A DNA stretch of 64,000 nt. Source: Massilia forsythiae (GTDB lineage: Bacteria; Pseudomonadota; Gammaproteobacteria; Burkholderiales; Burkholderiaceae_D). The position numbers and the translations under genes were made by a program. Below, piece after piece: positions 17,532 to 26,782 of this stretch (positions are counted from its first letter, which is position 1; every line of letters starts with the position of its first letter). The notes under the pieces were generated by a model. The model did not search any database. It saw only the letters and a program-made list of their open reading frames with translations, and was not told the origin of the DNA. The DNA lies in NCBI RefSeq assembly GCF_012849555.1, contig NZ_CP051685.1, positions 4,836,001 through 4,900,000 of the forward strand, written 5' to 3'.

Positions 17532-20500
17532 ATGCATCAATTCAGGAAGACCGCCATCGCGGTCGCAGCGGCGCAGATCGCACTGCTGGCAAGCGGCGCA
17601 GTATTCGCACAAACCACCGACGGCGCCGCGGCGTCCGCACCGGCGGCCGGCGCGCAAGTGCCGGGCGGCGCCAACATGGTCGTGGTCACCGGCCAGCGCG
17701 CCGCGCTGAACTCGGCCCAGAAACTCAAGCAGAACTCGGACGAGATCGTCGACTCGATCGTCGCCGACGACATCGGCAAGCTGCCGGACCGCTCGGTCAC
17801 CGAGGTGCTGCAGCGCGTGGTCGGCGTCACCATCGACCGCACCATGGCCAAGGGCGACCCCGAGCACTACTCGGTGGAAGGCTCGGGCGTGAACATCCGT
17901 GGCCTGACCTACGTGCGCTCGGAACTCAACGGCCGCGATTCGTTCTCGGCCAACGGCGGCCGCTCGCTCAATTTCGAAGACGTGCCGCCGGAACTGATGG
18001 CCGGCGTCGACATCTACAAGAACCCGTCGGCCGAGCAGATCGAAGGCGGCATTGGCGGCCTGGTCAACCTGCGCACCGCCATGCCGTTCGACTTCAAGGG
18101 CCGCAAGGTCGCCGTGTCGCTGCAGACCACCCGCTCGGAACTGAAGAAGGGCAAGATGTCGCCGTCCGGTTCGATCATGTATTCGGACCGCTGGAAGACC
18201 GGCTTCGGCGAGATCGGCGCCCTGGTCGACCTGGCGTACTCGGAAAGCGCGACCCGCACCGACGCCTTCCAGGTCGAGCCCTACTACCCGCGCACCGACG
18301 TGGAGCCGGGCCGCACCGTGTGGATCCCGAAGGGTTCGCAGTGGCGCACCCTGAACTTCGACCGCAAGCGCGAAGGCGCGTACGGCGCCCTGCAGTGGAA
18401 GAAGGACGCCACCCTGAGCTCGTCGCTGACCTACTTCAAGTCGAAGTACAAGATGCAGTGGGACGAGCAGGCGATCTTCTCGGCCGCCAGCCCCTACAAC
18501 ATCCGTGTCGCCCCGGGCGCCACCTATGACGCCAAGGGCGCGCTGCTGACCGGCACCCTGAGCGACCCGATCGACGGCGGCATCGACTTCGGCGCCGACA
18601 CCCGCGCCGCCAACCGCATCTCCAGCACCACCGACGTGTCGTGGCACGTGAGCTGGCGTCCGACCAGCAGCTGGGCCTTCGACACCGACGTCCAGCGCAT
18701 CAAGGCCAAGTCGACCAGCTTCGACTCGACCGTCGCCACCGCGATCAAGATGCAGCAGGAGAACATCGACCTGCGCGGCAGCGTGCCGACGCTGAACTTC
18801 AGCGACGCCGACCGCGCCTACCTGGCCAACCCGAACAACTACTACTGGTCGTTCACCCAGGAGCACATGGACCGCAGCACCGCCGACGAATGGGCGGTCA
18901 AGGCCGACGCCAAGTACACCTTCGACGATCCGGTGCTGCGCGACGTGCGTTTCGGCGTGCGCTTCACCGACCGCGACGCCGTCACCCAGAACTCGAACCC
19001 GAGCTACAACTGGGCCGCGATCACCATGCCGTGGCAGGGCGAACTGGGCGGCCGCCTGGCCTACCTGGGCGACCCGCGCTTCTCGAACCAGACCCAGGTC
19101 TACGGTTTCCCCAACTTCTTCAACAACAACACCAACGTGCCGGCGCTGGTGTTCCCGAACACGTCGCTGGCCACCGGCTACCCGGCCAGCTACACCGCCC
19201 TGCACCAGTACTACAACGTGCTGTGCGCGCAAGCCGGCAACACCTGCTCGACCTGGAAGGCGGCCAGCTTCGGCACCGACCCGGCCGGCACCAACTCGCA
19301 GAGCGAAAAGACCGGCGCCGCCTTCGCCCAGCTGCGCTTCGGCTTCGACGACCTCAAGTACCCGGTGGACGGCAACGTCGGCCTGCGCTACGTGAAGACC
19401 GACATGAAGGCGCGCGGCTACATCGTGTTCAACCCGACCGGCATCCCGAACGATCCGGCCGGCTTCCCGACCACCGGCGCCGCCATCCCGGTCATCGCCG
19501 CCTCGTCGTCGGCGCGCGAGTTCGACAACAGCTACCACAACGTGCTGCCGAGCCTGAACCTGCGCATGAAGGCGACCGAGAAGCTGCAGTTCCGCTTCGG
19601 CGCCGCGATGGGCATCTCGCGTCCGGACTTCAGCCAGCTGCAGGGCTACACCACGCTGTCGGAAAACGTCGACTCGACCCTGGTCTCGAACGCCGCCGGC
19701 ACGCCGCTGTCGCGCATCGTCAACAACGTCAGCCTGACCGGCACCAGCGACGGCAACCCGAACCTGCGACCGATCCAGTCGCGCCAGGTCGACCTGACCG
19801 CCGAGTGGTACTTCGCCAAGGCCGGCTCGCTGACCATGGCGGTGTTCAACAAGGACCTGAAGGACATCATCGTCACCCAGTCCTACAGCTATCCGCTGCA
19901 GGGCACCGACGGCAAGTCGTACAACTTCAACGTGACCGCGCCGGTCAACGGCGCGCGCGGCCGCGCACGCGGCATGGAGATCGCCTACCAGCAGTACTTC
20001 GACATGCTGCCGGGCTGGCTGTCGGGCTTCGGCCTGCAAGCCAACTACACCTACGTGGACGGCAAGCAGAAGCTGTACAACCCGGTGTATTCGGTCTACT
20101 GCTCGGGCAGCGACGGCGGCACCAGCAACCTGAACCTGAACCTGAACGGCTGCGACATCGACGGCAAGACCTTCGGCGACCTGCCGCTGCAGGGCCTGTC
20201 GAAGAACACGTACAACGTGGCGCTGATGTACGACAAGGAGAAGTTCTCGGCGCGCCTGGCCTGGAACTGGCGCTCGAAGAACCTGCAGGGCGTGAACGTG
20301 AACGGTACCCGCGGCACCGACGGCACCGACACCAACCCGGCCAGCAGCACCGTCGGCCAGCACAACGTGGCCTGGGCGCTGCCGACCTACGCCGATTCGT
20401 ACGGCCAGCTGGATGCCTCGGTGTTCTACAACATCAGCGAAAACCTGTCGCTCGGCCTGGAAGCGCAGAACCTGACCGACGCCAAGTACAAGCAGCTGAT

Positions 20501-20582
20501 GCAGCAGGGGATCGGCCTGAAGGGCCGCGCCTGGTTCGTCTCGGGCCCGCGCTACACGGCCTCGCTGCGTTACTCGTTCTAA
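17532..20582 (+). CDS. TonB-dependent receptor, probable xyloglucan-oligosaccharide importer
   Basis: A roughly 1015-aa outer-membrane receptor, close paralogue of 9139-12186: the plug shares RAALNSAQKLKQNSDEIVD, DIGKLPDRSVTEVLQRVVGV and GLTYVRSELNG. The signal peptide ends at VFAQ and the barrel ends RYTASLRYSF. Of two adjacent ATGs (17529, 17532) the second is chosen because GGGAG then sits five bases upstream, exactly as in the paralogue. It is flanked by GH95 and GH35, so uptake of xyloglucan oligosaccharides after GH74 cleavage is the best inference. A strong terminator follows immediately. Confidence 0.92.
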   Translation: MHQFRKTAIAVAAAQIALLASGAVFAQTTDGAAASAPAAGAQVPGGANMVVVTGQRAALNSAQKLKQNSDEIVDSIVADDIGKLPDRSVTEVLQRVVGVTIDRTMAKGDPEHYSVEGSGVNIRGLTYVRSELNGRDSFSANGGRSLNFEDVPPELMAGVDIYKNPSAEQIEGGIGGLVNLRTAMPFDFKGRKVAVSLQTTRSELKKGKMSPSGSIMYSDRWKTGFGEIGALVDLAYSESATRTDAFQVEPYYPRTDVEPGRTVWIPKGSQWRTLNFDRKREGAYGALQWKKDATLSSSLTYFKSKYKMQWDEQAIFSAASPYNIRVAPGATYDAKGALLTGTLSDPIDGGIDFGADTRAANRISSTTDVSWHVSWRPTSSWAFDTDVQRIKAKSTSFDSTVATAIKMQQENIDLRGSVPTLNFSDADRAYLANPNNYYWSFTQEHMDRSTADEWAVKADAKYTFDDPVLRDVRFGVRFTDRDAVTQNSNPSYNWAAITMPWQGELGGRLAYLGDPRFSNQTQVYGFPNFFNNNTNVPALVFPNTSLATGYPASYTALHQYYNVLCAQAGNTCSTWKAASFGTDPAGTNSQSEKTGAAFAQLRFGFDDLKYPVDGNVGLRYVKTDMKARGYIVFNPTGIPNDPAGFPTTGAAIPVIAASSSAREFDNSYHNVLPSLNLRMKATEKLQFRFGAAMGISRPDFSQLQGYTTLSENVDSTLVSNAAGTPLSRIVNNVSLTGTSDGNPNLRPIQSRQVDLTAEWYFAKAGSLTMAVFNKDLKDIIVTQSYSYPLQGTDGKSYNFNVTAPVNGARGRARGMEIAYQQYFDMLPGWLSGFGLQANYTYVDGKQKLYNPVYSVYCSGSDGGTSNLNLNLNGCDIDGKTFGDLPLQGLSKNTYNVALMYDKEKFSARLAWNWRSKNLQGVNVNGTRGTDGTDTNPASSTVGQHNVAWALPTYADSYGQLDASVFYNISENLSLGLEAQNLTDAKYKQLMQQGIGLKGRAWFVSGPRYTASLRYSF

Positions 20583-20594
20583 GCAGCACGACGG

Positions 20595-20624
20595 CGGCCG
20601 GGATGTTCTCCCGGCCGTTTTTTT
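20595..20624 (+). terminator. Rho-independent terminator after the TonB receptor
   Basis: CGGCCGGG (20595-20602) pairs perfectly with CCCGGCCG (20610-20617) around a 7-base loop and is followed by seven T residues (20618-20624). It lies 12 bases after the receptor stop. The GH35-GH31 genes downstream therefore probably depend on read-through or their own promoter. Confidence 0.92.
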
Positions 20625-20655
20625 CACACGCCGACGCCGAAGGACCCGCTCGCGC

Positions 20656-22341
20656 ATGACTACCCCATTTTTCCGCCGCGCCGCCCTGTGCGCGTTCCTG
20701 GCCGCTGCCGGCCTCCATACAGTGTCAATCGCCGCTGCGACCGCCGCCGAGATGCCGCGCTTGGTCGAGCAGAACGGCCGCCACGCCCTGCTGGTCGACG
20801 GCGCCCCGTTCCTGGTGCTGGGCGGCCAGGCCCAGAACTCCAGCAACTATCCGGCCGCGCTGCCCAAGGTGTGGGAAGCGCTCAAGGACGCCCACGCCAA
20901 CACCCTCGAGATCCCGGTGGCCTGGGAACAGATCGAGCCGCGCGAAGGCAAGTTCGACTTCGGCTACGTCGACACCCTGGTGGCGCAGGCGCGCCAGAAC
21001 GGCATGCGCCTGGTGCTGCTGTGGTTCGGCACCTGGAAGAATACCGGCCCGTCGTACACGCCGGAGTGGGTCAAGTTCGACAACACGCGCTTCCCGCGCA
21101 TGGTCGACAAGGACGGCAAGACCAGCTACTGCCTGTCGCCGCTGGGCGAAGCCACGCTGGCGGCCGATAAAAAGGCCTTCGTGGCGCTGATGGAGCACGT
21201 CAGGAAAATCGACGCGGACAAGAAGACCGTGATCATGGTGCAGGTCGAGAACGAGGTCGGCACCTACGGCGTGGCGCGCGACTACGGCGCGCGCGGCCAG
21301 GCCGCCTTTGCCCAGCCGGTGCCCGCCGCCGTGTTGGCGCAACAGCCGGCGCCGGCCGGCCGCCCGGCCCAGGGCAACTGGTCCGAGGTATACGGCGACT
21401 ACGCCGAACAGTATTTCCACAGCTGGGCCATCGCCAGCTACATCGAGGAGATCGCCAAGGCCGGCCGCGCCGTGTACGACCTGCCGATGTACGTGAACAA
21501 CGCGCTGCGCGATCCGCAGCCGCTGGACGACCCGCGCGCGCCGCTGCCGTGGCGCGCCAACTTCGCCAGCGGCGGCCCGACCTACGACGTGATCGGCATC
21601 TACAAGGCCGCCGCGCCGCACATCGACTTCGCCGCGCCCGACATCTACATGCCGGAATCGAACAAGGTCAGCGCCATCCTGGCCAGCTTCCAGCGCCGCG
21701 ACAATGCGCTGATGGTGCCGGAAATGGGCAATGCCGAAGGCTATGCGCGCTACGTCTACCAGATCATCGGCAAGGGCGCACTGGGCGTGGCGCCGTTCGG
21801 CATCGACTACGCCGAATACAGCAACTACCCGCTCGGCGCGAAATACATCGACCGCCGCATGGTCGAGCCGTTCGCGAAGATCTACAAGGTGTTCGCGCCG
21901 ATGGGACGCACCTGGGCCAAATGGGCGCTGGCCGGCCGCACCTGGGGCGTGGCCGAAGGCGACGACCGCGCGCCGCAGACGGTGGAGATGAACGGCTGGA
22001 AGGCGACCCTGTCGTTCCGCGAATTCCAGTTCGGCGAGCGCGAATACCTGCGCGACAAGACCGAATTCGCCGCCGGTACCGAGCACCCGTCGGGCGGCGT
22101 GGCGATCGCCCAGGTCGGCCCGGACGAGTTCGTGCTGATCGGGCAGCAGATCCGTGTCAAGCTGTCCGGGCTGGGGGCCAACAAGGAGAAGCCGTCGATG
22201 TACGCGCGCGTGGAAGAAGGGCGCTTCGACAAGGACGGCAAGTGGGTCATGGAGCGCAACTGGAACGGCGACCAGACCGACTACGGCCTGAACCTGCCGG
22301 CAACGCCGACGGTTCTGAAAGTGAGGATGGGGACCTATTGA
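20656..22341 (+). CDS. GH35 beta-galactosidase with DUF5597-type C-terminus
   Basis: A 561-aa secreted GH35 enzyme. The N-terminal segment to about residue 31 is a signal peptide. The TIM barrel shows VLGGQAQNSSNY, LEIPVAWEQIEPREG, the acid/base motif VQVENEVGTYG (E200) and the nucleophile segment MVPEMGNA (E356). The C-terminal beta region resembles DUF5597, as in the Cellvibrio Bgl35A enzyme that removes beta-1,2-galactose from xyloglucan side chains. The start is 32 bases after the T-run of the terminator. Galactose removal would expose xylose for the GH31 enzyme downstream. Confidence 0.9.
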   Translation: MTTPFFRRAALCAFLAAAGLHTVSIAAATAAEMPRLVEQNGRHALLVDGAPFLVLGGQAQNSSNYPAALPKVWEALKDAHANTLEIPVAWEQIEPREGKFDFGYVDTLVAQARQNGMRLVLLWFGTWKNTGPSYTPEWVKFDNTRFPRMVDKDGKTSYCLSPLGEATLAADKKAFVALMEHVRKIDADKKTVIMVQVENEVGTYGVARDYGARGQAAFAQPVPAAVLAQQPAPAGRPAQGNWSEVYGDYAEQYFHSWAIASYIEEIAKAGRAVYDLPMYVNNALRDPQPLDDPRAPLPWRANFASGGPTYDVIGIYKAAAPHIDFAAPDIYMPESNKVSAILASFQRRDNALMVPEMGNAEGYARYVYQIIGKGALGVAPFGIDYAEYSNYPLGAKYIDRRMVEPFAKIYKVFAPMGRTWAKWALAGRTWGVAEGDDRAPQTVEMNGWKATLSFREFQFGEREYLRDKTEFAAGTEHPSGGVAIAQVGPDEFVLIGQQIRVKLSGLGANKEKPSMYARVEEGRFDKDGKWVMERNWNGDQTDYGLNLPATPTVLKVRMGTY

Positions 22342-22399
22342 AGTGAAGATCCGGATGGTTTGAAATCCTATCGCCAAATCACCCGCACCGTAAAACAAC

Positions 22400-22505
22400 G
22401 TCGTCCCCGCGCAGGCGGGGACCCATGCTGAGTTCAAAGAAGCCGAAGTGCTCGCGTATCGACATTGGTAGCTAAGTATGGGTCCCCGCCTTCGCGGGGA
22501 CGACG
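22400..22505. repeat. REP-type mobile unit (inverted pair)
   Basis: A GTCGTCCCCGCG...GGACCCATGC palindrome at 22400-22428 and its inverted partner at 22478-22505 delimit a 106-bp unit. Length and interior match the unit at 7204-7309 in reverse orientation. It occupies the GH35-GH31 gap, just upstream of the GH31 ribosome-binding site (CAGGAG). Confidence 0.75.
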
Positions 22506-22559
22506 CATTGAGGCCGACACAAGAAGAAACGCAGCCGACCAATTCAGGAGACAAACCAC

Positions 22560-25445
22560 ATGCGCCTCACCCACATCGCCACCGCCACCATGCTGCTCGC
22601 CACGAGCACCGCGGCCTTGGCCGGCACCTGGCAAAAAACCGCCACCGGCATCGACATTACCCCCGACACCGGCCCCGCCAGACTGGTCCGCCTGAACCTG
22701 ATGAGCGACAACATCATCCAGGTGCTGAAACTCGACCGGGCCGACAAAACCCTGACGCCTTCACTGATGACGGTGGCCCGGCCGTGCAGCGCCTGCCGCT
22801 TCACGGTCGACGCCAGCGGCGGCGCCGCCGGCACGGTGCGCCTCAAGGCCGGCAAGGTCAGCGCCGAAGTCGCGCTCAAGGACGGCAAGCTGCGCTTCTT
22901 CGACGCCGCCGGCAAGCCCTTCCTGACCCAGGCCAGCGAAGCCATGACGCAGGTGGACGTCGGCGGCAAGCCCTTCCTGGCGATCCAGGAAGGCTTCAAC
23001 CACGGCACCAAGGATGCGTTCTACGGCCTGGGCCAGCACCAGAACGCCCAGATGAACTACAACGGCGAAGACGTGCTGCTGGCCCAGCACAACATGATCG
23101 CCTCGGTGCCCTTCGTGGTCTCGGACAAGAACTACGGCCTGCTGTGGGATAACAACGCGATCACCCGCTTCGGCGACCCCAAGCCCTACGCCTGGCTGTC
23201 GCGCGACCTGGCGCTCACCGACGAGGCGGGCAAGCCGGGCGGCCTGACGGCGCGCTACTACATCGACGGCAAGCTGGCCCTGACGCGCCAGGAAAAGGAC
23301 ATCGCCTACCAGTACCTGAAGGACCTGGCCGAATACTGGCCGAAAGAACTGCCGTCGGTGAAGGAACTGGCCGGCAAGGACGTCAAGGTGGTGTGGGACG
23401 GCGCCATGGCCAGCAGCAAGCCGGGCGTGCACAAGATGCAGCTGTACGCGTCCGACTACGCGACCTTGTCCATCGGCGGCAAGCAGGTGATGGACGTGTG
23501 GCGCCAGGGCTGGAACCCGTGGTACCACAACTTCGAGGTGACGTTCGAAAAGGACAAGCCGGTCAAGCTGCACCTGGAATGGAGGGCCTCCGGCGGCATG
23601 GTGGCGATGACCCACAACGACCCGCTGCCGGCGCCCGAGCGCCACTCGCTGACCATGTCGTCCGAGGTGGCCGAAGCGATCAATTACTACGTCATCAGCG
23701 CCGACAGCATGGACCACGTGATCGGCGGCTACCGCCTTCTCACCGGCCAGCAGCCGATGATGCCGAAGTGGGCCTACGGCTTCTGGCAATCGCGCCAGCG
23801 CTACGAGACCCAGCAGCAGCTGCTGGACGTGGTGGCCGAGTACCGCAAGCGCGGCTGGCCGCTGGATAACATCGTGCAGGACTGGTTCTACTGGCCCGAG
23901 AACGGCTGGGGTTCGCACGACTTCGACAAGGCGCGTTTCCCCGATCCGAAGGGCATGGTCGACGCCGTGCACAAGCAGCACGCGCGCATCATGATTTCCA
24001 TCTGGGGCAAGTTCTACGCCAACACCGACAACTACAAGGAACTGGCGGCCAAGGGCCACATGTGGACCAAGAACGTCGAGGACGGCGCGCTCGACTGGGT
24101 CGGCCCCGGCTACAAAAATTCGCACTACGATCCGTACACGAAAGAGGCGCGCGATATCTACTACCGCCAGATGAAGGGCAAGCTGGTCGACCTCGGCTTC
24201 GACGCCTGGTGGATGGACAATACCGAGCCGGACGTGCTGTCGAACACCCGTCCCGAGGACTTCAAGAAGCTGATCGGCCCCACCGTCTACGGCGCCGGCG
24301 AAGTCACCTTCAATCCGTACAGCCTGGTGCATTCGGGCGGCATGGTCGAGGGCCTGCGGCGCGACCAGCCGGACACGCGCCAGTTCATCCTGTCGCGCTC
24401 CGGCTTCGCCGGCATCCAGCGCAACGCGGTGGCGGTGTGGAGCGGCGACACCGCCAGCCGCTGGAACAATTTGTACGACCAGATCGCCTCGGGCGTGAAC
24501 TTCTCGATGTCCGGCATCCCGAACTGGACCCACGACATCGGCGGCTACGCGCAGGAAACGCGCTACCAGGTCGGCGACGTCGGCTCGGCCCAGGAAAACC
24601 GGTCCACCGGCCAGAAGGCGGCGAATCCGGAAGACATGAAGGAATGGCGCGAGCTGAACCTGCGCTGGTTCCAGTTCGGCGCCTTCTCTCCGCTGTTCCG
24701 TTCGCACGGCGAAGTGGTCAAGCGCGAGATCTACAACATCGCCGCCGGCGACGACGCCATGCGCGATGCGATGGTCGGCTACCTGAAGCTGCGCTACCGC
24801 CTGATGCCCTACATTTACTCGATGGCGGCCGACACCCACTATGAGTCGGGCACCATGATGCGCGGCCTGGTGATGGACTTCCCGCGCGACGAGCGCGTGA
24901 AGAACATCAAGGACCAGTACCTGTTCGGGCACGCGCTGATGGTGGCGCCGGTGACCGCCTACGGCGCGCGCAGCCGCACGGTTTACTTCCCGGCCGGCGC
25001 CGACTGGATCGACTTCGACACCGGCATGCGCCACCAGGGCGGCACCACCGCCACGGTGGATGCGCCCCTGAACCGCATCCCGCTGTTCCTCAAGGCCGGC
25101 GCGGTGCTGCCGACCGGCCCGGTGACCCAGTACGTCGACGAGAAGCCGGACGCGCCGATCGTGCTGCAGGTGGTGGCCGGCGCCAGCGGCGAATGCAGCC
25201 TGTACGAGGACGACGGCGTGACCAACGCCTACCAGCGCGGCGAATCCAGCCGCATCGCGGTGCGCTACGACGACAAGGCCGGCACCGTGACGATCGGCGC
25301 GCGCGCCGGCCAGTACAAGGGCATGCCGGCCCGGCGCCAGTTCAAGGTGCGCGTGCTGCGCGCCGGCACGGCGCCGGCGGCGGACCTGGATGCGGCCGAC
25401 AAGAGCGTGGAGTACGACGGCAGGGCGGTGGTGATCAAGCTGTGA
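22560..25445 (+). CDS. GH31 alpha-xylosidase with PA14-like insert
   Basis: A 961-aa secreted GH31 enzyme that removes non-reducing alpha-1,6-xylose from xyloglucan oligosaccharides. Signal peptide residues 1-21. A PA14-like insert occupies roughly residues 272-355 (VKVVWDGAM, GWNPWYHNFEVTF), the layout described for Cellvibrio Xyl31A, where it helps bind longer oligosaccharides. The catalytic barrel has IVQDWFYWPENGWGSHDFD, the nucleophile in WWMDNTEPD (D553) and the probable acid/base in WSGDTASRW (D630). The C-terminal beta domains end in VEYDGRAVVIKL. CAGGAG lies upstream of ATG 22560. Confidence 0.93.
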   Translation: MRLTHIATATMLLATSTAALAGTWQKTATGIDITPDTGPARLVRLNLMSDNIIQVLKLDRADKTLTPSLMTVARPCSACRFTVDASGGAAGTVRLKAGKVSAEVALKDGKLRFFDAAGKPFLTQASEAMTQVDVGGKPFLAIQEGFNHGTKDAFYGLGQHQNAQMNYNGEDVLLAQHNMIASVPFVVSDKNYGLLWDNNAITRFGDPKPYAWLSRDLALTDEAGKPGGLTARYYIDGKLALTRQEKDIAYQYLKDLAEYWPKELPSVKELAGKDVKVVWDGAMASSKPGVHKMQLYASDYATLSIGGKQVMDVWRQGWNPWYHNFEVTFEKDKPVKLHLEWRASGGMVAMTHNDPLPAPERHSLTMSSEVAEAINYYVISADSMDHVIGGYRLLTGQQPMMPKWAYGFWQSRQRYETQQQLLDVVAEYRKRGWPLDNIVQDWFYWPENGWGSHDFDKARFPDPKGMVDAVHKQHARIMISIWGKFYANTDNYKELAAKGHMWTKNVEDGALDWVGPGYKNSHYDPYTKEARDIYYRQMKGKLVDLGFDAWWMDNTEPDVLSNTRPEDFKKLIGPTVYGAGEVTFNPYSLVHSGGMVEGLRRDQPDTRQFILSRSGFAGIQRNAVAVWSGDTASRWNNLYDQIASGVNFSMSGIPNWTHDIGGYAQETRYQVGDVGSAQENRSTGQKAANPEDMKEWRELNLRWFQFGAFSPLFRSHGEVVKREIYNIAAGDDAMRDAMVGYLKLRYRLMPYIYSMAADTHYESGTMMRGLVMDFPRDERVKNIKDQYLFGHALMVAPVTAYGARSRTVYFPAGADWIDFDTGMRHQGGTTATVDAPLNRIPLFLKAGAVLPTGPVTQYVDEKPDAPIVLQVVAGASGECSLYEDDGVTNAYQRGESSRIAVRYDDKAGTVTIGARAGQYKGMPARRQFKVRVLRAGTAPAADLDAADKSVEYDGRAVVIKL

Positions 25446-25464
25446 GCACCGTCGCAGCTGATTC

Positions 25465-25589
25465 GTCGTTCCCGCGCAGGCGGGAACCCATACACAGCTT
25501 CCATGGTTGGCTGCATATGAATTGAAGTGTCAGGTCAATGCACGGATTTTAGTAAGTGAGCATGGGTCCCCGCCTGCGCGGGAACGACG
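25465..25589. repeat. REP-type mobile unit (inverted pair)
   Basis: A GTCGTTCCCGCG...GGAACCCATAC palindrome (25465-25493) and its inverted partner (25562-25589) bound a 125-bp unit between GH31 and GH26. The longer interior differs from the 106-bp copies at 7204 and 22400 but is the same length as the pair at 2526-2650. The right arm ends 17 bases before the GH26 start, so it could affect that gene's translation. Confidence 0.72.
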
Positions 25590-25606
25590 CTGTAACGGAT
25601 AACGGA

Positions 25607-26782
25607 ATGCGAAAACATTACTCCATCTTTGCCTGCCGCCTGCTGGCGGCACTGACGCTGTCGGCAGCCGCGGCTGCGCTTCCCGCGACTGCCGCATCCG
25701 CGCCGACGACATCCGCCACCCACGCCACCCTCAGCGACCCCGACGCCACCCCCGCCACGCGCGCCCTGTACGCCTGGCTGCGCGGCATCTGGGGCAAGCA
25801 GATCATCGCCGGCCAGCAAGACCTGACCTGGAACGACGGCGCCGACATGGCCCGGCGCGTGTTCGACGACACCGGCAAGTACCCGGCCCTGATGGGCTAC
25901 GACTTCATGAACAGCGGCCTCGCCGGCCCCGACGCCCAGGGCGCGCACCAGGTCGACGAAGCGATCGCCTTCGCCCGCCGCGGCGGCCTGGTGACCTTTT
26001 GCTGGCACTGGCGCGACCCGGCCCGGCTGGCCGTGGCCGGAGCGGGCCGCGGCAATTTCTACGCGCGCGAGCGCGACGCGGCGAAGAACACCGGCTTCAC
26101 CATTCCGATGAAGGAGGGCCGCCTGGACACGGCCAGCCCAGGCTACGCCCAGCTCGACGCCGGCATCGACCTGGTCGCCGGCGAGCTGCGGCGCCTGGCC
26201 GATGCCGGCGTGGTCGTGCTGTGGCGGCCGCTGCACGAGGCGTCCGGCAACAAGGGCGACGGCTGGTTCTGGTGGGGCCGCACCCGCGGCGACGGCGTGC
26301 CGCAGGCGCAGGCTTATATCCAGCTGTGGCGCCACATGCACGAGCGCCTGGTGCGCACGCACGGCCTGCACAACCTGGTGTGGGTGTGGAACGGCCAGGA
26401 CCCGGCCTGGTATCCCGGCGACGACGTGGTCGACGTGGTCGGCTACGACATCTACGACGACGACAAGAATGGCGACGCCAAGGCCTACAAGTCGCAGGCC
26501 GCCACCTACCGCGCCGCGCGCGCCATCGGCAACCGCGACAAGCCGGTGGCGCTCAGCGAAACGAGCTACATTCCCGACCCGGACAAGATGCTGGCCGACG
26601 GCGCGCCCTGGCTGTGGTTTACGGTGTGGAACGACGGCCATGCCCCGGCCGGCGCCACCGACAAGGACAATTTCTGGAGCGGCGACTACTACAACACGCT
26701 CACCCACAAGAACAAGGTGTACCACCATCCGAACGTCATCACGCTGGACAAGCTGCCGGCATTCCTGAAAGCGCCCCAATGA
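25607..26782 (+). CDS. GH26 endo-beta-1,4-mannanase-type enzyme
   Basis: A 391-aa secreted GH26 enzyme, predicted to cut the mannan backbone. Signal peptide about residues 1-30. GH26 motifs: GKQIIAGQQDLTWN, TFCWHWRDP, WRPLHEASG (acid/base E211) and ALSETSYIP (nucleophile E318), with NLVWVWNGQDPAWYPGDD between. ATG 25607 is used because the longer frame is REP sequence. The stop overlaps the CE2 start (ATGA), indicating translational coupling. Endo-beta-1,3- or 1,4-xylanase activity exists in the family and is not excluded. Confidence 0.88.
   Translation: MRKHYSIFACRLLAALTLSAAAAALPATAASAPTTSATHATLSDPDATPATRALYAWLRGIWGKQIIAGQQDLTWNDGADMARRVFDDTGKYPALMGYDFMNSGLAGPDAQGAHQVDEAIAFARRGGLVTFCWHWRDPARLAVAGAGRGNFYARERDAAKNTGFTIPMKEGRLDTASPGYAQLDAGIDLVAGELRRLADAGVVVLWRPLHEASGNKGDGWFWWGRTRGDGVPQAQAYIQLWRHMHERLVRTHGLHNLVWVWNGQDPAWYPGDDVVDVVGYDIYDDDKNGDAKAYKSQAATYRAARAIGNRDKPVALSETSYIPDPDKMLADGAPWLWFTVWNDGHAPAGATDKDNFWSGDYYNTLTHKNKVYHHPNVITLDKLPAFLKAPQ

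Noticed and set aside
17508..20846. 1112-codon open frame opposite the TonB receptor
   Set aside because: It is the mirror of a G+C-rich gene with strong third-position bias; the product is Arg/Ala/Gly/Val-rich with no domain, while the + strand has a complete receptor with signal peptide and terminal Phe.
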